Assembly: GCA_001792895.1 (NCBI GenBank)
Contig: MARA01000021.1
Span: forward strand, 434,001-498,000
Direction: 5' to 3'
Source of the DNA: Lentinus brumalis
Taxonomy: Eukaryota; Basidiomycota; Agaricomycetes; Polyporales; Polyporaceae
Length of the DNA stretch: 64,000 nucleotides
Shown: piece by piece, positions 23,408 through 35,510 of the stretch
Layout of the letters: each line of letters begins with the position of its first letter
How positions within the stretch are numbered: position 1 is the stretch's first letter
Position numbers and translations under genes: made by a program
Notes under the pieces: model-generated
The model's input: only the letters and a program-made list of their open reading frames with translations
What the model was told of the DNA's origin: nothing
Database searches by the model: none

Positions 23408-25039
23408 ATGACCACCGCAGTTCCCGCAATTTTGCAGCAGGACATCCTGCGCGAAATCTTCTCTCACCTAACACCTGCATGGGTTGAAGCTTCTGTCACG
23501 GACCATCCCATCTTCTGGGGTCCGTCAGAACGGCAGTACCTGCGCTCTACCCTTGCCGCATCGGCACTTGTCTGTCGAGTATTCTCCGAGAAGGCCTTGG
23601 ACGCTCTATGGCGCGTCCTCGACGATATCGTGCCTTTGCTGAGGCTCTTGCCCTGTTCAAGCTTGCATTACAATCTGGTGAGCTTACTACTACCACTGGG
23701 CGTTACTACTAGCTACCACTCAACTCCATATCAATAGCGTGTTCATCGGGACATCAGCGACGTCGCGTGGTCCAGATTACAAGGGTACGCACGACGCGTA
23801 CGAGAGCTCAACAGCAGCGAGCCTTCGGTCCCGATACACCCTTCTGCCTGGCAGATACTTGTGCAGCGGCTCGGAGGAATGCCGCTGCTACCCATGCTGC
23901 GGCGCCTTCAAGCGCTTCCACAGGCGTTGCCATGTGTTCTCCTACTCTCCCCCACACTCGAACAGTTGGAATTCCGCGCATCTCCCGAATACTACGAGGA
24001 TAAAAGTGAATTCCCCGAGAATGAAGTTTTCGTCAACAAGCTTCTTCGGTACCTCTGCCTTCCCTGCATACTCGCCATTCGCCGCGGCATTCACACAGCG
24101 GTCCCCGAAGCCTCAGGACATCTCCAGGCTCTCGGTCGCTTCGAATCTTTGCAGAACATTGATCTGTTATCATCTCCCGTTTGCGTCGGGAACGAGACGC
24201 TGCAAGCCCTCTCTTCCCTCTCTTCTCTCCGAGGTCTGCGAGCACATGTGTCGCTCGGAACGATCTCCACTTCCACATCAATGTTCTCCAATGGTTTCCC
24301 ACCGCTAGTCTCGCTTTCCTTGCGCGGCACCTCCGAGCACCTCCTCAAGCTCTTGCAAGCAATCCCACTCCAGAAGCTCGTGGAGATCGACCTGGACTCC
24401 GAAACGTTCGAGACCGTAGAAGAATACATGTGCTTCGTCGCCTCCGTCCGTTCACTCGTCCCCGCCGGTCTCAAGTCTCTAACCCTCGCCCCGGAAATTT
24501 TCAATGATTCTGCGGCTATGCCATCTCTTGCAGACATCCTCCAGCCGATGCTATCCCTCCGCGAACTCAGGAAGGTTTCCTGCAAGTTTTGGGATTACCC
24601 CAAGGACGTCTCACGCGATGACCTTCACGTATTCGCTAATGCGTGGCCGAAGCTCAATTTGTTTTGGGCCATATGTACCGAAACCATTCCCAACGACGTC
24701 CAGCCCATCACCGTGGCCGACCTCGCCGACTTCCTGCAGCGGTGTCCGTACCTCGAGAGTGTCGGTCTTGCGACCCTGGATGTTACGCATCTGCCTTCCC
24801 CGGACTCTGTACCACGGCTCGACAACGGCGTCCGGGAGCTAGAGATACAATCTTTCGTCGGAGTGGCAGAGGTGGATTTGCTCGCCTTTGCTCTGGTCAT
24901 TGATCGGCTTCTGCCTTGCTTATCGGTCCCGAACTCAGTTACACCCGAGATATGGAAGAAAAAGAGCAAGAGGGAGCATTGGGACAAAGTCCGCCTGCTT
25001 TTGGCATCTCTACGAGCGGCCAGACGCATCGGCAACTGA
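23408..25039 (+). CDS. F-box/LRR-like protein, intact
   Basis: Two exons, 23408-23677 and 23738-25039, split by a 60-base phase-0 intron, give 523 residues. The F-box region (residues 6-88) reads AILQQDILREIFSHLTPAW, ASALVCRVFSEKALDALWRV, DDIVPLLRLLP. Exon 2 begins RVHRDISDVAWSRLQGYARR, followed by WQILVQRLGGMPLLPMLRRL. Leucine-rich segments come next (LQALGRFESLQNIDLLSS, LRGLRAHVSL, LVSLSLRGTSEHLLKLLQAI), then the family end blocks ADILQPMLSLRELRKVSC, DFLQRCPYLESVGLATLDVT, LLAFALVIDRLLPCL and LRAARRIGN. This is the best local reference for the family and is very like the reverse-strand gene at 31447-33048, so the two are probably recent duplicates. Confidence 0.85.
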
Positions 25040-25623
25040 AGTTGTGGTATGATGACTCCGAGGCGACGTGCTTCCTGGTTGCAAACAAAATTGTACCCTG
25101 CAATTGTAGTTCGTTACCACGCGCATGTACCTATGAGTTCTTGCCCACTGCCAAGGCCAAATTCGCAACGATAATGAGATCTGCTTCTCGACCAGCTGGC
25201 ATGTCCGGAGAGGAGTTCGATCCGATACAGTACTGGCGAACCGCAAGATACGATTCGGAAGGGCTGTCCGGGGTCTCCTTCCTCTAGCGCTCACAAGTAC
25301 ATAGTAAACAGTAAAAATTGTACGAAGATTCGCAGTTCAAACCACACAACAACGGAGTCGACTCCCACTGGTTCTTCTCCATCTGTCCTACATAGTGCTT
25401 TGCAACTAGGAATGGTTTGACTTACCTCGCCTCCTCAAGCAGAAAGACCGGCAGGAGTTGGTCTTGTCTCGATCTAGCTCATGTTTGATTTGGACTTGAC
25501 GAAGCAGATAGCTGGCAAGTTGCGTTCCTCGTTACTGTACACGCACATCACGACATTTCTGGGAGTTCAATGTCTGAGCGTGGAGGACATGTTCTGTAAC
25601 CGTCGATACCCACAACGAAGTAA
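25040..25623. other. Intergenic, nothing recognised
   Basis: Short frames only. No repeat or regulatory element identified. Confidence 0.45.
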
Positions 25624-26031
25624 ATGATTCGCCCCCAACCGCTTCCCTCCCCCGCGTCTCCGTTCATCTGCAACGGAAGCACAGGTACGACATATATTGC
25701 AGTTGTTGAGACAGAACTACTGATGTGCTGTTATAGACGAACACGCCCAAATGTTGCGCGGAGAAGTCATCTGGGCTGCGTGCTCGACTGGCCTCGTTGC
25801 TCGTCGCCCTATGTCGGGGTCAGTGTGCGTTGCGGTTGCCGTTATATGCGAAAGACTCACTTGCACCATTTCCTGCTTAGGTTTCCGATCGTCGGTAGAC
25901 CCGAGGCTGCTCCAGTCGAAACAGATGGTAGCCTTCGTCATCTGGATGCGATGAGCAGTCCGGATCTCAGCTTCGTTGCAGCTGTTCTTCCTGGAGATGA
26001 TGTTGTGGTTGTCGCTGTTCATGGTGGCTAG
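25624..26031 (+). CDS. Candidate small spliced gene, 97 residues, unknown
   Basis: Three exons with canonical GT-AG introns of 52 and 62 bases (25624-25684, 25737-25818, 25881-26031) give a 97-residue protein: an N-part rich in proline (MIRPQPLPSPASPF), a middle HAQMLRGEVIWAACSTGLVA, and an end SFVAAVLPGDDVVVVAVHGG. The introns have pyrimidine-rich ends. The unspliced frame is also open throughout, so splicing is not forced. No family recognised and no signal peptide. It could be a chance frame. Confidence 0.33.
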   Translation: MIRPQPLPSPASPFICNGSTGTTYIAVVETELLMCCYRRTRPNVARRSHLGCVLDWPRCSSPYVGVSVRCGCRYMRKTHLHHFLLRFPIVGRPEAAPVETDGSLRHLDAMSSPDLSFVAAVLPGDDVVVVAVHGG

Positions 26032-26325
26032 TGAGATCTGTAGGGGGTGCGAACCTCGTCAGACCTCGTTCTCATTGTCCTTTATCCTGACTAGCGCCGA
26101 CCCACCGCTTTGTTCGGCCACTCCCTGACTGTCAAGACCCGACTTGGCGGACCGATGCTGGTCAAAGCTGCGGTGAACGCATATGTTCCGTCCGCTTCCG
26201 TTTATACGCTATAATGGCTGACCAATGCCAACTCTCAGGCGCGCTTTGTGCCACCGCGGGGGCAAAGAGCGAAGGCCAGGCCGTCATTGTCCACAACTGC
26301 GCGGCTGTCTCGATGCCACTGATCC

Positions 26326-26336
26326 TGTATATATAG
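26326..26336 (+). promoter_or_regulatory. TATA box of the gene starting at 26415
   Basis: TGTATATATAG lies about 80-90 bases upstream of the ATG, followed by a CT-rich stretch (TCTTCTTC at 26347) typical of fungal transcription start regions. Confidence 0.5.
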
Positions 26337-26414
26337 TCCCATGGGTCTTCTTCATCTGCGCCCAGCCCAACCCTCAGCCACTTCTTACTCCACGTCTCCT
26401 CTATTCGCCGCAAA

Positions 26415-27557
26415 ATGGACGCACACTCTGTGGTTAGGAAGGTACGTGGATCTATGTACCTTCGTCTTGCAACAGACAATGTGGTGGTTACTGACCTTCT
26501 CCTAACCTCAGACTCTGCGTGTCTCCGTTTCCAGCGTGTCGAAGCTGGAGGACGACGAGGAGTGGCTGGAACCACTCCCTTCTCCGCCGCCTCCTACACC
26601 CAGCAACGCGCGGTGCGGAGTGTCCTATGATATGCAGCGCTTTGACCCGTTCAGAGTGATGGTACGTGCACTCTCAGCCTTGCCCGTACGTCTCACAGCA
26701 AGAACACCGCTCATTCGATCTTATTCCTCTAGATGGCAGCGTCTACCCCTCACTTCACCTCCCCCACCTCCCCGGAGTTCGCGATCGAGTACCCAAAATT
26801 GCCCGACTCTCTCATCTTCCGCTTTCCGGCCGCACACGAGGAGGATGGCAGCGGCTCCACCGAACCGCAGTCAAACGAGGCTGACGACCTGTTCGCGGAC
26901 CCTGAAGACTTCTCGCCGGACTCGTCCTTCGAGATCCCCACGCCCGCCGATGTGTCCGGCGACTTTGGCACGACGCTCCGCTTCGAGGGTGCGGAGGACG
27001 GGGGTGAGTACGAAATCGACCGCACCATCCTCCGGGCCGCGGGCAAGCATCACAAGTTCGGCCTTTCCGGCTCACTGGCCAGGCTTGCGACGCGCTCCAC
27101 GACCACCCTCAGGACGATGTCCAGCTTCCAGCGTTTCTCTGCCTCGTCCTCTGCGTCGGCTTCAGCCTCTGGCGACTCCGACTCCGAGGATCCCTACACT
27201 GGAATCTCTGCCCCGCCGGCATCGCTTTCTGCCTCTCGCCGTCCGTCCATCGCGCCGGGAGCCAGTGCTTCCGCTCTCCCCAACTCGCTCTCGTCCCCCG
27301 TGTCCGCCACCGAGGTGGTGAAGAGCCTTCGCAGGCTTGCTTCGTCTCTGACTCTCGACTGTGCAGGCCACGGAGCGGACAAGCACTTCGAGGAGGCCGT
27401 CGGTCACTACGAGAAGGCCTGGGCACTCGACGAGTCCATCGAGGTGCACGTCGACCGCACCGAAGCCGTCTCCTACGAGGACTGCGACGACCCCCGGGAC
27501 TTCGAGTTCGGCTTCCCTGCGCGCCCGGACGGGATCGGGCTGTACGCTCGCGCGTGA
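26415..27557 (+). CDS. Acidic/serine-rich protein of unknown function
   Basis: Three exons (26415-26441, 26512-26661, 26733-27557), all phase 0 with GTACGT-type donors, give 333 residues. The first exon codes only nine residues (MDAHSVVRK). The protein has KLEDDEEWLEPLPSPPPPTP near the N-terminus, then EFAIEYPKLPDSLIFRFPAA, a long acidic stretch (residues 95-140), and GKHHKFGLSGSLARLATRS. A serine/alanine-rich block follows, then SATEVVKSLRRLASSLTLD and a C-terminus with HFEEAVGHYEKAWALDES. The last block resembles a single TPR-like helix pair, but this is weak. No signal peptide or membrane segment. I do not recognise the family. A start at 26733 is possible but would waste two well-spliced exons. 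Confidence 0.62.
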
Positions 27558-28494
27558 GCGTTGTCGCTGTCGGTAGGCTGAGGAGCTACGGGCAGGCCTT
27601 GGCGCGAGCGAGAGCCCGCCGCGATCATCGTAATACACGATAGGTGAGCATCGTATCAGCTTTGTTCTTTTGCATCGTCCGTGTCATTGTGTCATTGTTC
27701 GTCTCCGTTATGTTTTCTTTCCTCCCCCCACCTGCCCGCATATATCACTGCATCTACACACCAACCATCACATGTCCCCATCACGACCATACAACGCTCC
27801 TTCCCCTCCGTTATGTGGCATCTGCAATAGCGACGCTTGGACTCTGTACTCTACTCACCATCACCTCCTGATACTTCGCGATCGACTCGCCAGTCTCATC
27901 TGTACAGCTCATCAATTGCATCCTCCTTCGTGCCTTGTCTTCGCGCGATGCGCACACTCCGACTTGCAGCTAGACAGCGCGCAGCGTGAGGCATGCTCTC
28001 GAACGGTGAGCGATGTGTAAGAGCAGGAGAGTACACTTATATATGGGCGACGTCAATATACTTAACACCAGGTGATCGGCGCAGCGACAAAGATAACGAG
28101 GGGAGACATGAGCGAGTCCGCAGTTTCATGTTATTGGATGGAGACTGAGTGAGGGAGAGATGGGGACCTCTGGAGGACCGATGCCGGATCATGTATCGAT
28201 GTATATGTGCGAAGGACGTGAAGATGGTGATGCGCGAGAGACGGAGACGGACGACGAGCAGGCAGGAAGAGAAAGGAAGAGTGGAATGCGTACATACGTA
28301 TTTGCCGAGGCACTAACTACTACAGAAGACGAGAGAACAAGAAATAATACGAACATGAACGGAACTGCGATGTCTGTCGTCACGTCAACATGGCGGTGTA
28401 GGTGGAGATGGGGTAATGACCATCTGCAGACAGCGCAAGCTGTGGTCAGATATGGCGTACATCACATTGCGATCTGGACAGCTCACCATACAGC
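27558..28494. other. Convergent intergenic region
   Basis: 3' flanks of two converging genes. Pyrimidine-rich on the forward strand from 27700 to 27900. A short reverse frame (28189-28383) looks signal-peptide-like but has no other support. Confidence 0.45.
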
Positions 28495-30176
28495 TCACTG
28501 CTTGCCCTTCGCGTCATAGAACGCTTGGGCGGGTTGCAGAGGCGCGACAGGGATCATCCCATACGGGACACCCGCTTGCATCACCCCAAATGGCTGGTAC
28601 ATAGGGTACATCCCTGGCTGATACCCCATGGGCCAGGGCACGCGCGCAGAAGGGTACTGCATGTGCATATATGCAGCTCCGTACGGCGTCGGTCCATATG
28701 GAGCATACGGCATCGGGGCTGAGTAGAGATGTGGTACGGGCGGAAGAGGATGCGAGGTAGAGGCGGGTGTGGGAGGCATCCCGAGGCTTGTGGTCGACGA
28801 CGCAGGGGAGAACGTGGAAGCAGAAGAGGGTGGAGAAGCCGTAGACGAGCTACTGGCGGACGAGCGCTTATGTGCATGCTTGGGCTTGGGCTGGGGCGCA
28901 GGCGTTGGGCTAGCCGGGACCGTTCCCTGGATCAACCACCCGTCGTCAGTCAAAAGAGCACTTGAGGACAGAGTCTTGCTCACAATCCATCCGTCGTTGT
29001 CTTCGCTGCTCTTGGCTGCTTCAGCAATCAGTTCTGCAAGGTCAATCTCCTTCGAAGGCTGTCTGCGGTTCGCCTTCCTAGCCTTGCGTCCACCTGCGTT
29101 GCCTGAGCGTAACCGGTCCACGATCTCGCGCGTCTTCGAGTTGCGTGTGCGCGAGGACGGGGAGCCGTCGCTGAGGAACGCGGGAAACACCGCGGCAGAC
29201 GGACGACGAGGGGTGCCACTTCGAGTAACGTTCAGACTCTGTGTGAATCCAGGCCCAGATTCGTCCGACTCGGACATGTCGACGAAGAAGCCATGCTCGT
29301 CCCTCTGCAAAATGGGAGCAGAGCGAGCCTCTTTGCGGTCCGTGGGAGGAGTAGCGTTCAAAGATGGGAAGTGGAAGTTGTAGGTCGGAGATGAGTAAGG
29401 CGAGTCCGGAGAGCCGGACGAAGACGTAAGAGGGGGCGTGGTGGGTTCCCGTGACTCTGCACGGTGAGGAGTGGCGGGAACGAAGTCGACAGCACTCGAG
29501 CTGAGCTCGCTGTTCAGGAGCTTCGACGGGAACGGTGAATGGACGGTGGGCGATGCGTTGACCTTGCCGGAGACGGCGCTGGCGTAGCTGGGCGTCGCCT
29601 TACTCGGTTTCGGTGTCGATGGGGGAGGGTCCGACTCGACCGACGCTTCAGAGTCGGTGAGATCAGGCGCACTCTCGATGCTGTCGAGATCCCACAGAGG
29701 GACCTCAGCGGAGAGCGACTCGACTTCGGGGAGCGAGCCCTCGGCGAGAATCCCACCAAACAGCTCTCGCACCTTCTCGTTCCAAGCTTCCTTCTCCAAG
29801 GTATGCTCGGAACAAGCGGAACGATCGTCTTCAGGATACGCGAGTGCGGTTGAAGGGAGAATGGCAACTTCGACCTCGTACCGTTCGAGAGCGTCCTCCG
29901 CCGCCTGCACGCCACTGAGCCCGGTGCTCAGATCCACATCCGCCTGCGCAGCTCCTGCGGCGTTCAGACCATTACCCGGGACCTTCCTTCGTCTCCCGCG
30001 CGCCAAATGGTCGTGATAATGAGGGGGCGAGGGTGAGCGGGCTTTGTCTTGTATGCCCAAGAGATCGCTCGGAAAGACGTCTTCCACCAATCGTCCTGCA
30101 CAATCTCCCAGTCCCAGATCTCCGGGGGATCCGGGTACTTCTCCAGCTCGTCTTGGATTAGATCAGCGTTCGCCAT
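28495..30176 (-). CDS. Large disordered Ser/Pro-rich protein, unknown
   Basis: The start at 30176 opens MANADLIQDELEKYPDPPEI and WDWEIVQDDWWK. Within about 60 codons the protein must move to another frame, which then runs open from about 30085 to the stop at 28495 (over 520 codons). No standard splice pair fits cleanly, so either a weak intron or a one-base error/frameshift lies between 30140 and 29990. The main part has KEAWNEKVRELFGGILAEG, many serine/proline stretches, a short conserved-looking block PSKEIDLAELIAEAAKSSED with DDGWLIQGT, a basic patch KPKHAHKRSS, and a tail rich in Tyr, Met and Pro (residues 470 to the end, ending FYDAKGKQ). Such tails are seen in RNA-binding and granule proteins, but this is only a resemblance. 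No family recognised. Confidence 0.6.
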
Positions 30177-31446
30177 CGGCGGTTGTGGGGTGACTGTGGC
30201 GGATTGTAAGAGTCAGGGGAGTGCGCGGTGTCGACCGGGAGGCATAGACCGACCGCCGCACCCTCCGCTACGTGTCGTCTTTATGGCCAGAGAGAACAAA
30301 GAAAGTTATCGGCTTCAATCACACATGCGCAGAAGTCGTGGAAGAAGGAACGTGGTCGTCGTGAAGCAAGTTGGGGACGACGGCGCTTAGTCACGGCTTG
30401 TGCGAATGAGGTCGTTTCGCACGACCTAGTGCAAATCTAGTGCATGGCTAGCGATGTCTAGAACATACAGGTCGATGCTGCAGAGTATGCCGAGTCTATG
30501 ATAGTTGGGTAAGGAGAGAGGGAAGGGGGTACAGTCAAGGAACTGAAGAACGGGGAGCGAGCACGAAGAGGCATAGAAGGCCCTGACCGGACCGCACGTA
30601 GGTGCACCGGGATCGATTCAAACAACGACGGGAGTGCTTGGAAGACAAAAAGAGTAACAAAGAATAGATATGCAGTGTGTAGCGGTGCGGGACTACGCAC
30701 AGCGAGTCGCGACAGGGTATGATAGCAGAGCAGGAAGCCCACGTACAATGTCATCCATCCTCCCGGTTTCCCATAGAGCCCACTTCACGTTTCCAGTCCC
30801 TCCTTCAATCGCCCAAAATCTTTCATTGACCCTGCAACTATGTTGATGTCTCGGAACGCCTTGGAGGGAATTGGACTTCGAATCTTGGAACATGGGCAGC
30901 GAAGAGGGTCTCCGCGCAATGTCGAGTGGGAGGTAGCCTGCAAAGCGGTTCTGGCATATGTAGAGGTTTCTTCTGTGGCTCAATGAAGCGCAATCATTGC
31001 CGTTGATGTGGTGCTAAGGAAGTAAGAAATTTCTGCAGCGGCGTCGCTGTAGTTCGAAAAAGGAAAGTGAAGCGCCCACTGTGCTGCCCGCTCGCGCCTG
31101 CTCGCGCACGATACTTATGTTCCCAGGATTAGCTCTTAAGCCCGACAAATAGCAAGTGCTCGACAGTCAATCTCTTCGCGACCGCTACATATCGTTCATT
31201 GAAGGAGTTCAGACAGTAGCTTTTATATTCTTACAATCGACTCATAACCGTTGCTCTTCGGACATGGCAACCGGTCTAGGGCACGACAGTGGAATCTGGT
31301 GAGCATGCGCATTGAAATATATGACAACGTAGAAATTCAAGCAATCATGACCCATGCCAATGCCACAGCCATGCCACAGCTTCAGCCGCCGACGCGCCTG
31401 GCCGCCTGTAGAGGTGCCACAAGCAAGAGGACCTTGTCCCATAGGT
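30177..31446. other. Intergenic, no gene recognised
   Basis: Upstream of the reverse gene ending at 30176 and downstream of the reverse F-box gene at 31447. It contains the abandoned original 3' end of that F-box gene in another frame (31382-31446). Otherwise only short frames. Confidence 0.45.
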
Positions 31447-33048
31447 CTACCCATTGTGTCCCCTCTCCCCGGCTGTGATATATTGCGGCACCTCTAAACA
31501 AGGCAGGAGCCGGTCGATGATCAGCGCAAAAGCGGGCAAATCCGCCTCCGCCTCTCCCACGAAGCGATCTACGGCTAGCTCGCGGATCCGATTGTCCAGC
31601 CGTGGTACCGACTCTGCAGAAGGGAGATGCGCAACGTCCAGAGTGGCAAGGCCGACACTCTCGAGGTGCGGACATCGCCGCAAAAGGTCGATAAAGCCCG
31701 CCAAGGTGATGGGCTGGACTTGATTCGGGATGCTCGGGACGTCGCTGTACGAGTACATGACCCAGAAGGAGGTCAGCGTCGGCCACGCAGTAGCGAGCGC
31801 GAGAAGGTCGTCGTCGGACACGTCCTTGGGGTATGTCCGGAACTGGCAGGTCAACTTGTTGAGTCGACGGAGCGACAGCATTGGCTGGAGGATGTGTGCG
31901 AGAGAGGATTCGTCGTGGGAGTCGAGGAAGGTGTCCGGTCCGAGGGCGAGACAAGTCAGATTCGAGGGGATGAGTGAACGCGCGGAGGCAAGGTAGTGCC
32001 TGTATTCTTCCACGGTCATAGGCGTCTCTGTACCGAGCTCCAGTTCTGTCAACTTCTCGAGCGGAAGGACTTGCAATAGCTTGAGAGTGTCTATGTCGGT
32101 ACCCCGCAGGGAAAGGGCAGTCAGGTCGGAAAACCCCTCGTGGAGTGATGCTAAGTGGTGCGTTGTTCCGAATGCCAAGTTCACTCGAAGGACCCGCAGA
32201 GACCCAAGGGAAGAGAGCGCTCGCAAACTATCGGGGCCAACACGGACACTTTTGGGTGCGAGGTCGAGTTCACGCAGGGATATGAAACGTCCGAGAGCTA
32301 GGAGATGTTCGGATGCCTCGGGAGCGGTCTCGTGAATCTTGCGGCGGGCGTCGTCGGGGATACAAGGGAGGGATATCGCTCGAATGATGTTCTCGACCAA
32401 CATGCTCGAATCGTCCTCGTATTCGTCTGTAGCATAGAACGAGGCCGGCTCGGGCAGGGGCATGAACTGAGGGAAGGATAGTCGCAGGGAGCGGAGAGTA
32501 GGAGAGAGCAGAAAAATGCCTGGCGATGGATACGGAAGCATGATGACGGTCTCGAGACGACGCAGCATAGGCAGGAGCGGAGCCCCTCCGAGCCGCTGCA
32601 CAAGAATGTCCCAAGTGGACGAGTCAATACGAACCATCGGCTCTACGCTCTTCAGCTCGCGTACACGTCGCGCGTAGGCTTGGAATTTGGTCCACGCGGC
32701 GTCGCTAATATCGGAATTGATGCGCTGACAGCACAAGCTTGAATGTCAGCTGTCAATCACGGACAGAAGGAGCGAACTTACAAAAGCGGAACGAGAGCCG
32801 GTAGACGGCAGGATCCTCAGCAATGGCAGGATGCTGTCGAGGACGCGCCATAGACAATCGAGAGCCTTCTTGGAAAATACGCGACAGACAAGTGCTGATG
32901 AGGCGAGGGTGGAGCGCAAGAGCTTTCGGTCAGACGGCATCCAGTAAGGAATCTCTACGTCCCCATCAGCCCATCCGGGTGTCAAGTGGGAGAAGACCTC
33001 GTCCAATATATCTGGGTGGGTCAAAATACGAGGGATTGCTGTGGACAT
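31447..33048 (-). CDS. F-box/LRR-like protein with frameshifted C-terminus
   Basis: Exons 32782-33048 and 31447-32724, with a phase-0 intron of 57 bases, give 514 residues. The F-box region reads ILTHPDILDEVFSHLTPGW, LASSALVCRVFSKKALDCLW and VLDSILPLLRILP. Exon 2 shows DISDAAWTKFQAYARRVREL, LVQRLGGAPLLPMLRRLE, leucine-rich segments, AHILQPMLSLRRLNKLTCQF, LLRRCPHLESVGLATLDVAH and AFALIIDRLLPCLEVPQYI. It then stops as GERGHNG. In the next frame, directly after, lie the family's usual last residues (WVDLWDKVLLLV, LQAARRVGG) down to 31382. A one-base change in a G-rich run near 31455-31470 has therefore replaced about 25 residues. It may still function, or be at an early stage of decay, or be a sequencing error. 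Closest relative: the gene at 23408-25039. Confidence 0.78.
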
Positions 33049-33592
33049 CTGCGGCGGAACAAACAACGAGGGTCAGCAGGACGTCCACATATCACACAGG
33101 AAGCTCACCTCGGCTTTTCTGGTGCGCCAATCGACCTTCCAAAGACAACCCTGGACGGAGGTGTGAAGTTCAAAACGCTGCAGAAACTGTTTTCGATGCC
33201 TGTGGCGGCTGCAAACCGCACATCAGCATCGAAGGGAAACGCTTACCCGCATTGTACTTACTTTGCGGTAGTGACCAGCCAGACCGGGAAGGTGGATAGG
33301 AGACAAGTGGGCTCATAACCCCGGGCCGTGTTTGATGTTTTCCCACGAATAGGAACGCTCATTTTCGAGTGTACTCACTTGAGTCTCCCCTTGGCAGCCC
33401 ACCTTGGCTTTCATACAGTCATATCGACCGGTATCGCACAAGCTTGGCTCGTTTTACAATGAAGTATTCTCAACGATACGTACCGCTACGTGGAACGAAG
33501 AACAAGCGCAATCCACGTTCAACTGTCCAGACTCCGTCTCTATCCGCCCGCGAGGACTGTCTGAGCCCGGAAGATTGGAGGTCCCGACTCGC
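33049..33592. other. Intergenic between two reverse F-box genes
   Basis: No gene recognised. It should hold the promoter of the 31447-33048 gene. No clear TATA box. Confidence 0.45.
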
Positions 33593-35204
33593 CTATGTCG
33601 CAGATGACCGCGTTCCGTTGTCCCGCAATGTCTTCAAGGCGTCCAACACAAGCGACCACGGGCGGGTACCAGGTCTGCTAGGAGACTCGGATGGGGTGAC
33701 GGTGGCTTTGTGACTGACTTCTAGGGAAGGGAATAGCAGATCGACGACTTGGGCGATACTTTCCGGGGACGTGTCGCCGAGAAAGTAATCAAACGCTAGG
33801 GAGTTCAGGGGATGCCGGGTGGAGGGCAGGTCGGCTGTGGCGGGAAGCTGAGTGGCGTCGAGATAGGTGGTGGAGAAGGATTCGAGCTCTGGACACCGCA
33901 GAGCTATATCTTGCAGAGTCGCGAACGTGGGATGGGGCGGGGAGTGCTGGCGTGGATTAGGCTTGTCTTCGTCCAACGCGAAGCGATGTAGTCGTGGCCA
34001 CTGATCGATGAGAACCTTCGTGTCGGCATCTGAAGCGGTCACCCGTCGCATACCGTTGTCGAATGTGATCTGGGAGAGCTCCTTGAGGGGCTGCAGCAGT
34101 TGGAGGATGTCCGTCAACGAGCACGCCGGTGGATTGGTGCTCTCTCCGTCGCAGAACCCCATGCGAACCTTGTGCACAGTCTGGGGTAGAGACGAGACAA
34201 CGGCGCCGAAAGATTCTGCCGGGAAGACACCGTCCTCGCAGTGAACCATGACATCGAGGTGCTTGAGCACGGATAACCTGCTTGCCTGGACGAATATTCG
34301 GAGGTCGTTGGGGTTGCCGTGCAAGTATAGGGTCTCTAGGGACTGCAGACCTTCGCCGAGCTCGACCTGCGCTCCGAAGAGACGTAGGTCTTCGATGGAG
34401 AGAACGCGGAGAGACGGCAACTGAGAGATGGCTCGCAACCCATGGGCGTTGACTGTGATCTCTGGATCGCAAAGCTTGAGCTCTTTGAGTCGGGAGAGCC
34501 GTCCAAGGCTGGGCACGGACTCGCTCGGGACGGGGAAGTGTTCGTCCAGGTACAAGATCGTGAGATCGGGGGCCGCGTGTACGATAGTCAACAGTAGCAT
34601 CTGCGCTACCTGTGGTAAGGCGGATCCGGGATCGTTCTCAAAGGAGAGGTACAGCTCGGATAGAGACGAGGTGAGGGTGAGCAGGAGGAAGGGAAAATCC
34701 GAGAGTGGGAGCTCGTTGATGTCCAGGACGCGGAGCCGGGGCAGGAGATTCCCCTGGCACCGCGACAGCAGTGTTGACCATGTGGCGGGAAAGAAAGTCG
34801 TGGTGCGATAGTGGCAGAGACCGCGTACGCGGCGAGCGTGAACCTCGAGACGGGTCCAAGGCTCGTCAGCGATGGGCAGGGTTAGGAACTACCAGCCGAA
34901 CGATCAGATGGTTCATTATCATCAGGTACGACTGAGCACCTACCCACCCTGCTTCTTGCTGTTCAAGTCCAGGAATGAGCCGCAACAACGGAACGATGCT
35001 ATCGAGAGCACACCAAAGGACATCAAGGGCTGGGTCACAGAAAGTATGACACACACGAGCGGCGCGGGCCAGCGTGCACCTCACTTCTGCGCGCCACTTG
35101 ACGTCCTCGGGAGTATCGTCCGGATGTATCATGCCCGTCGCGAGTTGGCCGAAGATAGCCTCCAGCAGTTCTTGAGTAAAGAGAACTTGATGCATCGCTA
35201 GCAT
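33593..35204 (-). CDS. F-box/LRR-like protein, intact
   Basis: Exons 34944-35204 and 33593-34888, phase-0 intron (GTAGGT ... GGTAG, 55 bases), give 518 residues. F-box region: VLFTQELLEAIFGQLATG, ARAARVCHTFCDPALDVLWC, ALDSIVPLLRLIPGL. Exon 2 begins FLTLPIADEPWTRLEVHARR and runs through leucine-rich segments (LLPRLRVLDINELPLSD, SSLSELYLSF, LTILYLDEHF, LKELKLCDPEI, PSLRVLSIEDLRLFG, LETLYLHGN). It then has DILQLLQPLKELSQITFDNG, RCPELESFSTTYLDATQLPA, AQVVDLLFPSLEV and the end LDALKTLRDNG. It is more divergent than the 23408 and 31447 genes but has the same two-exon plan. A second ATG three codons in is also possible. Confidence 0.8.
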
Positions 35205-35510
35205 TGTGAACGTCCTTGCCTAGAAAAAAATATGATACGTTCAGCAATGGTCTCAATCAAGTTCACACACACATCAGAAAGTTCCGTCATACCGTCTAGG
35301 ATAGCAAAAGGATGGTTGTGGACGTGGGCAGTGGTGGTGAGGAAACAAAGGCGCGGTGCGCATCGAACACGGCCACTGCAGACGGTCACTTACGTAATCG
35401 CAAAGCGATCCACTGACCAAGGTGTCGACGTACTCCGACGGATCCCTGCGATTACAACTTGTTACACTAGCGTTACATATCGTCTCAAATTATAGCCACT
35501 GCCACCTCGA

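Noticed and set aside
28189..28383. Small reverse-strand frame with a signal-peptide-like hydrophobic start
   Set aside because: No splice, promoter or family support, and the rest is serine low-complexity.
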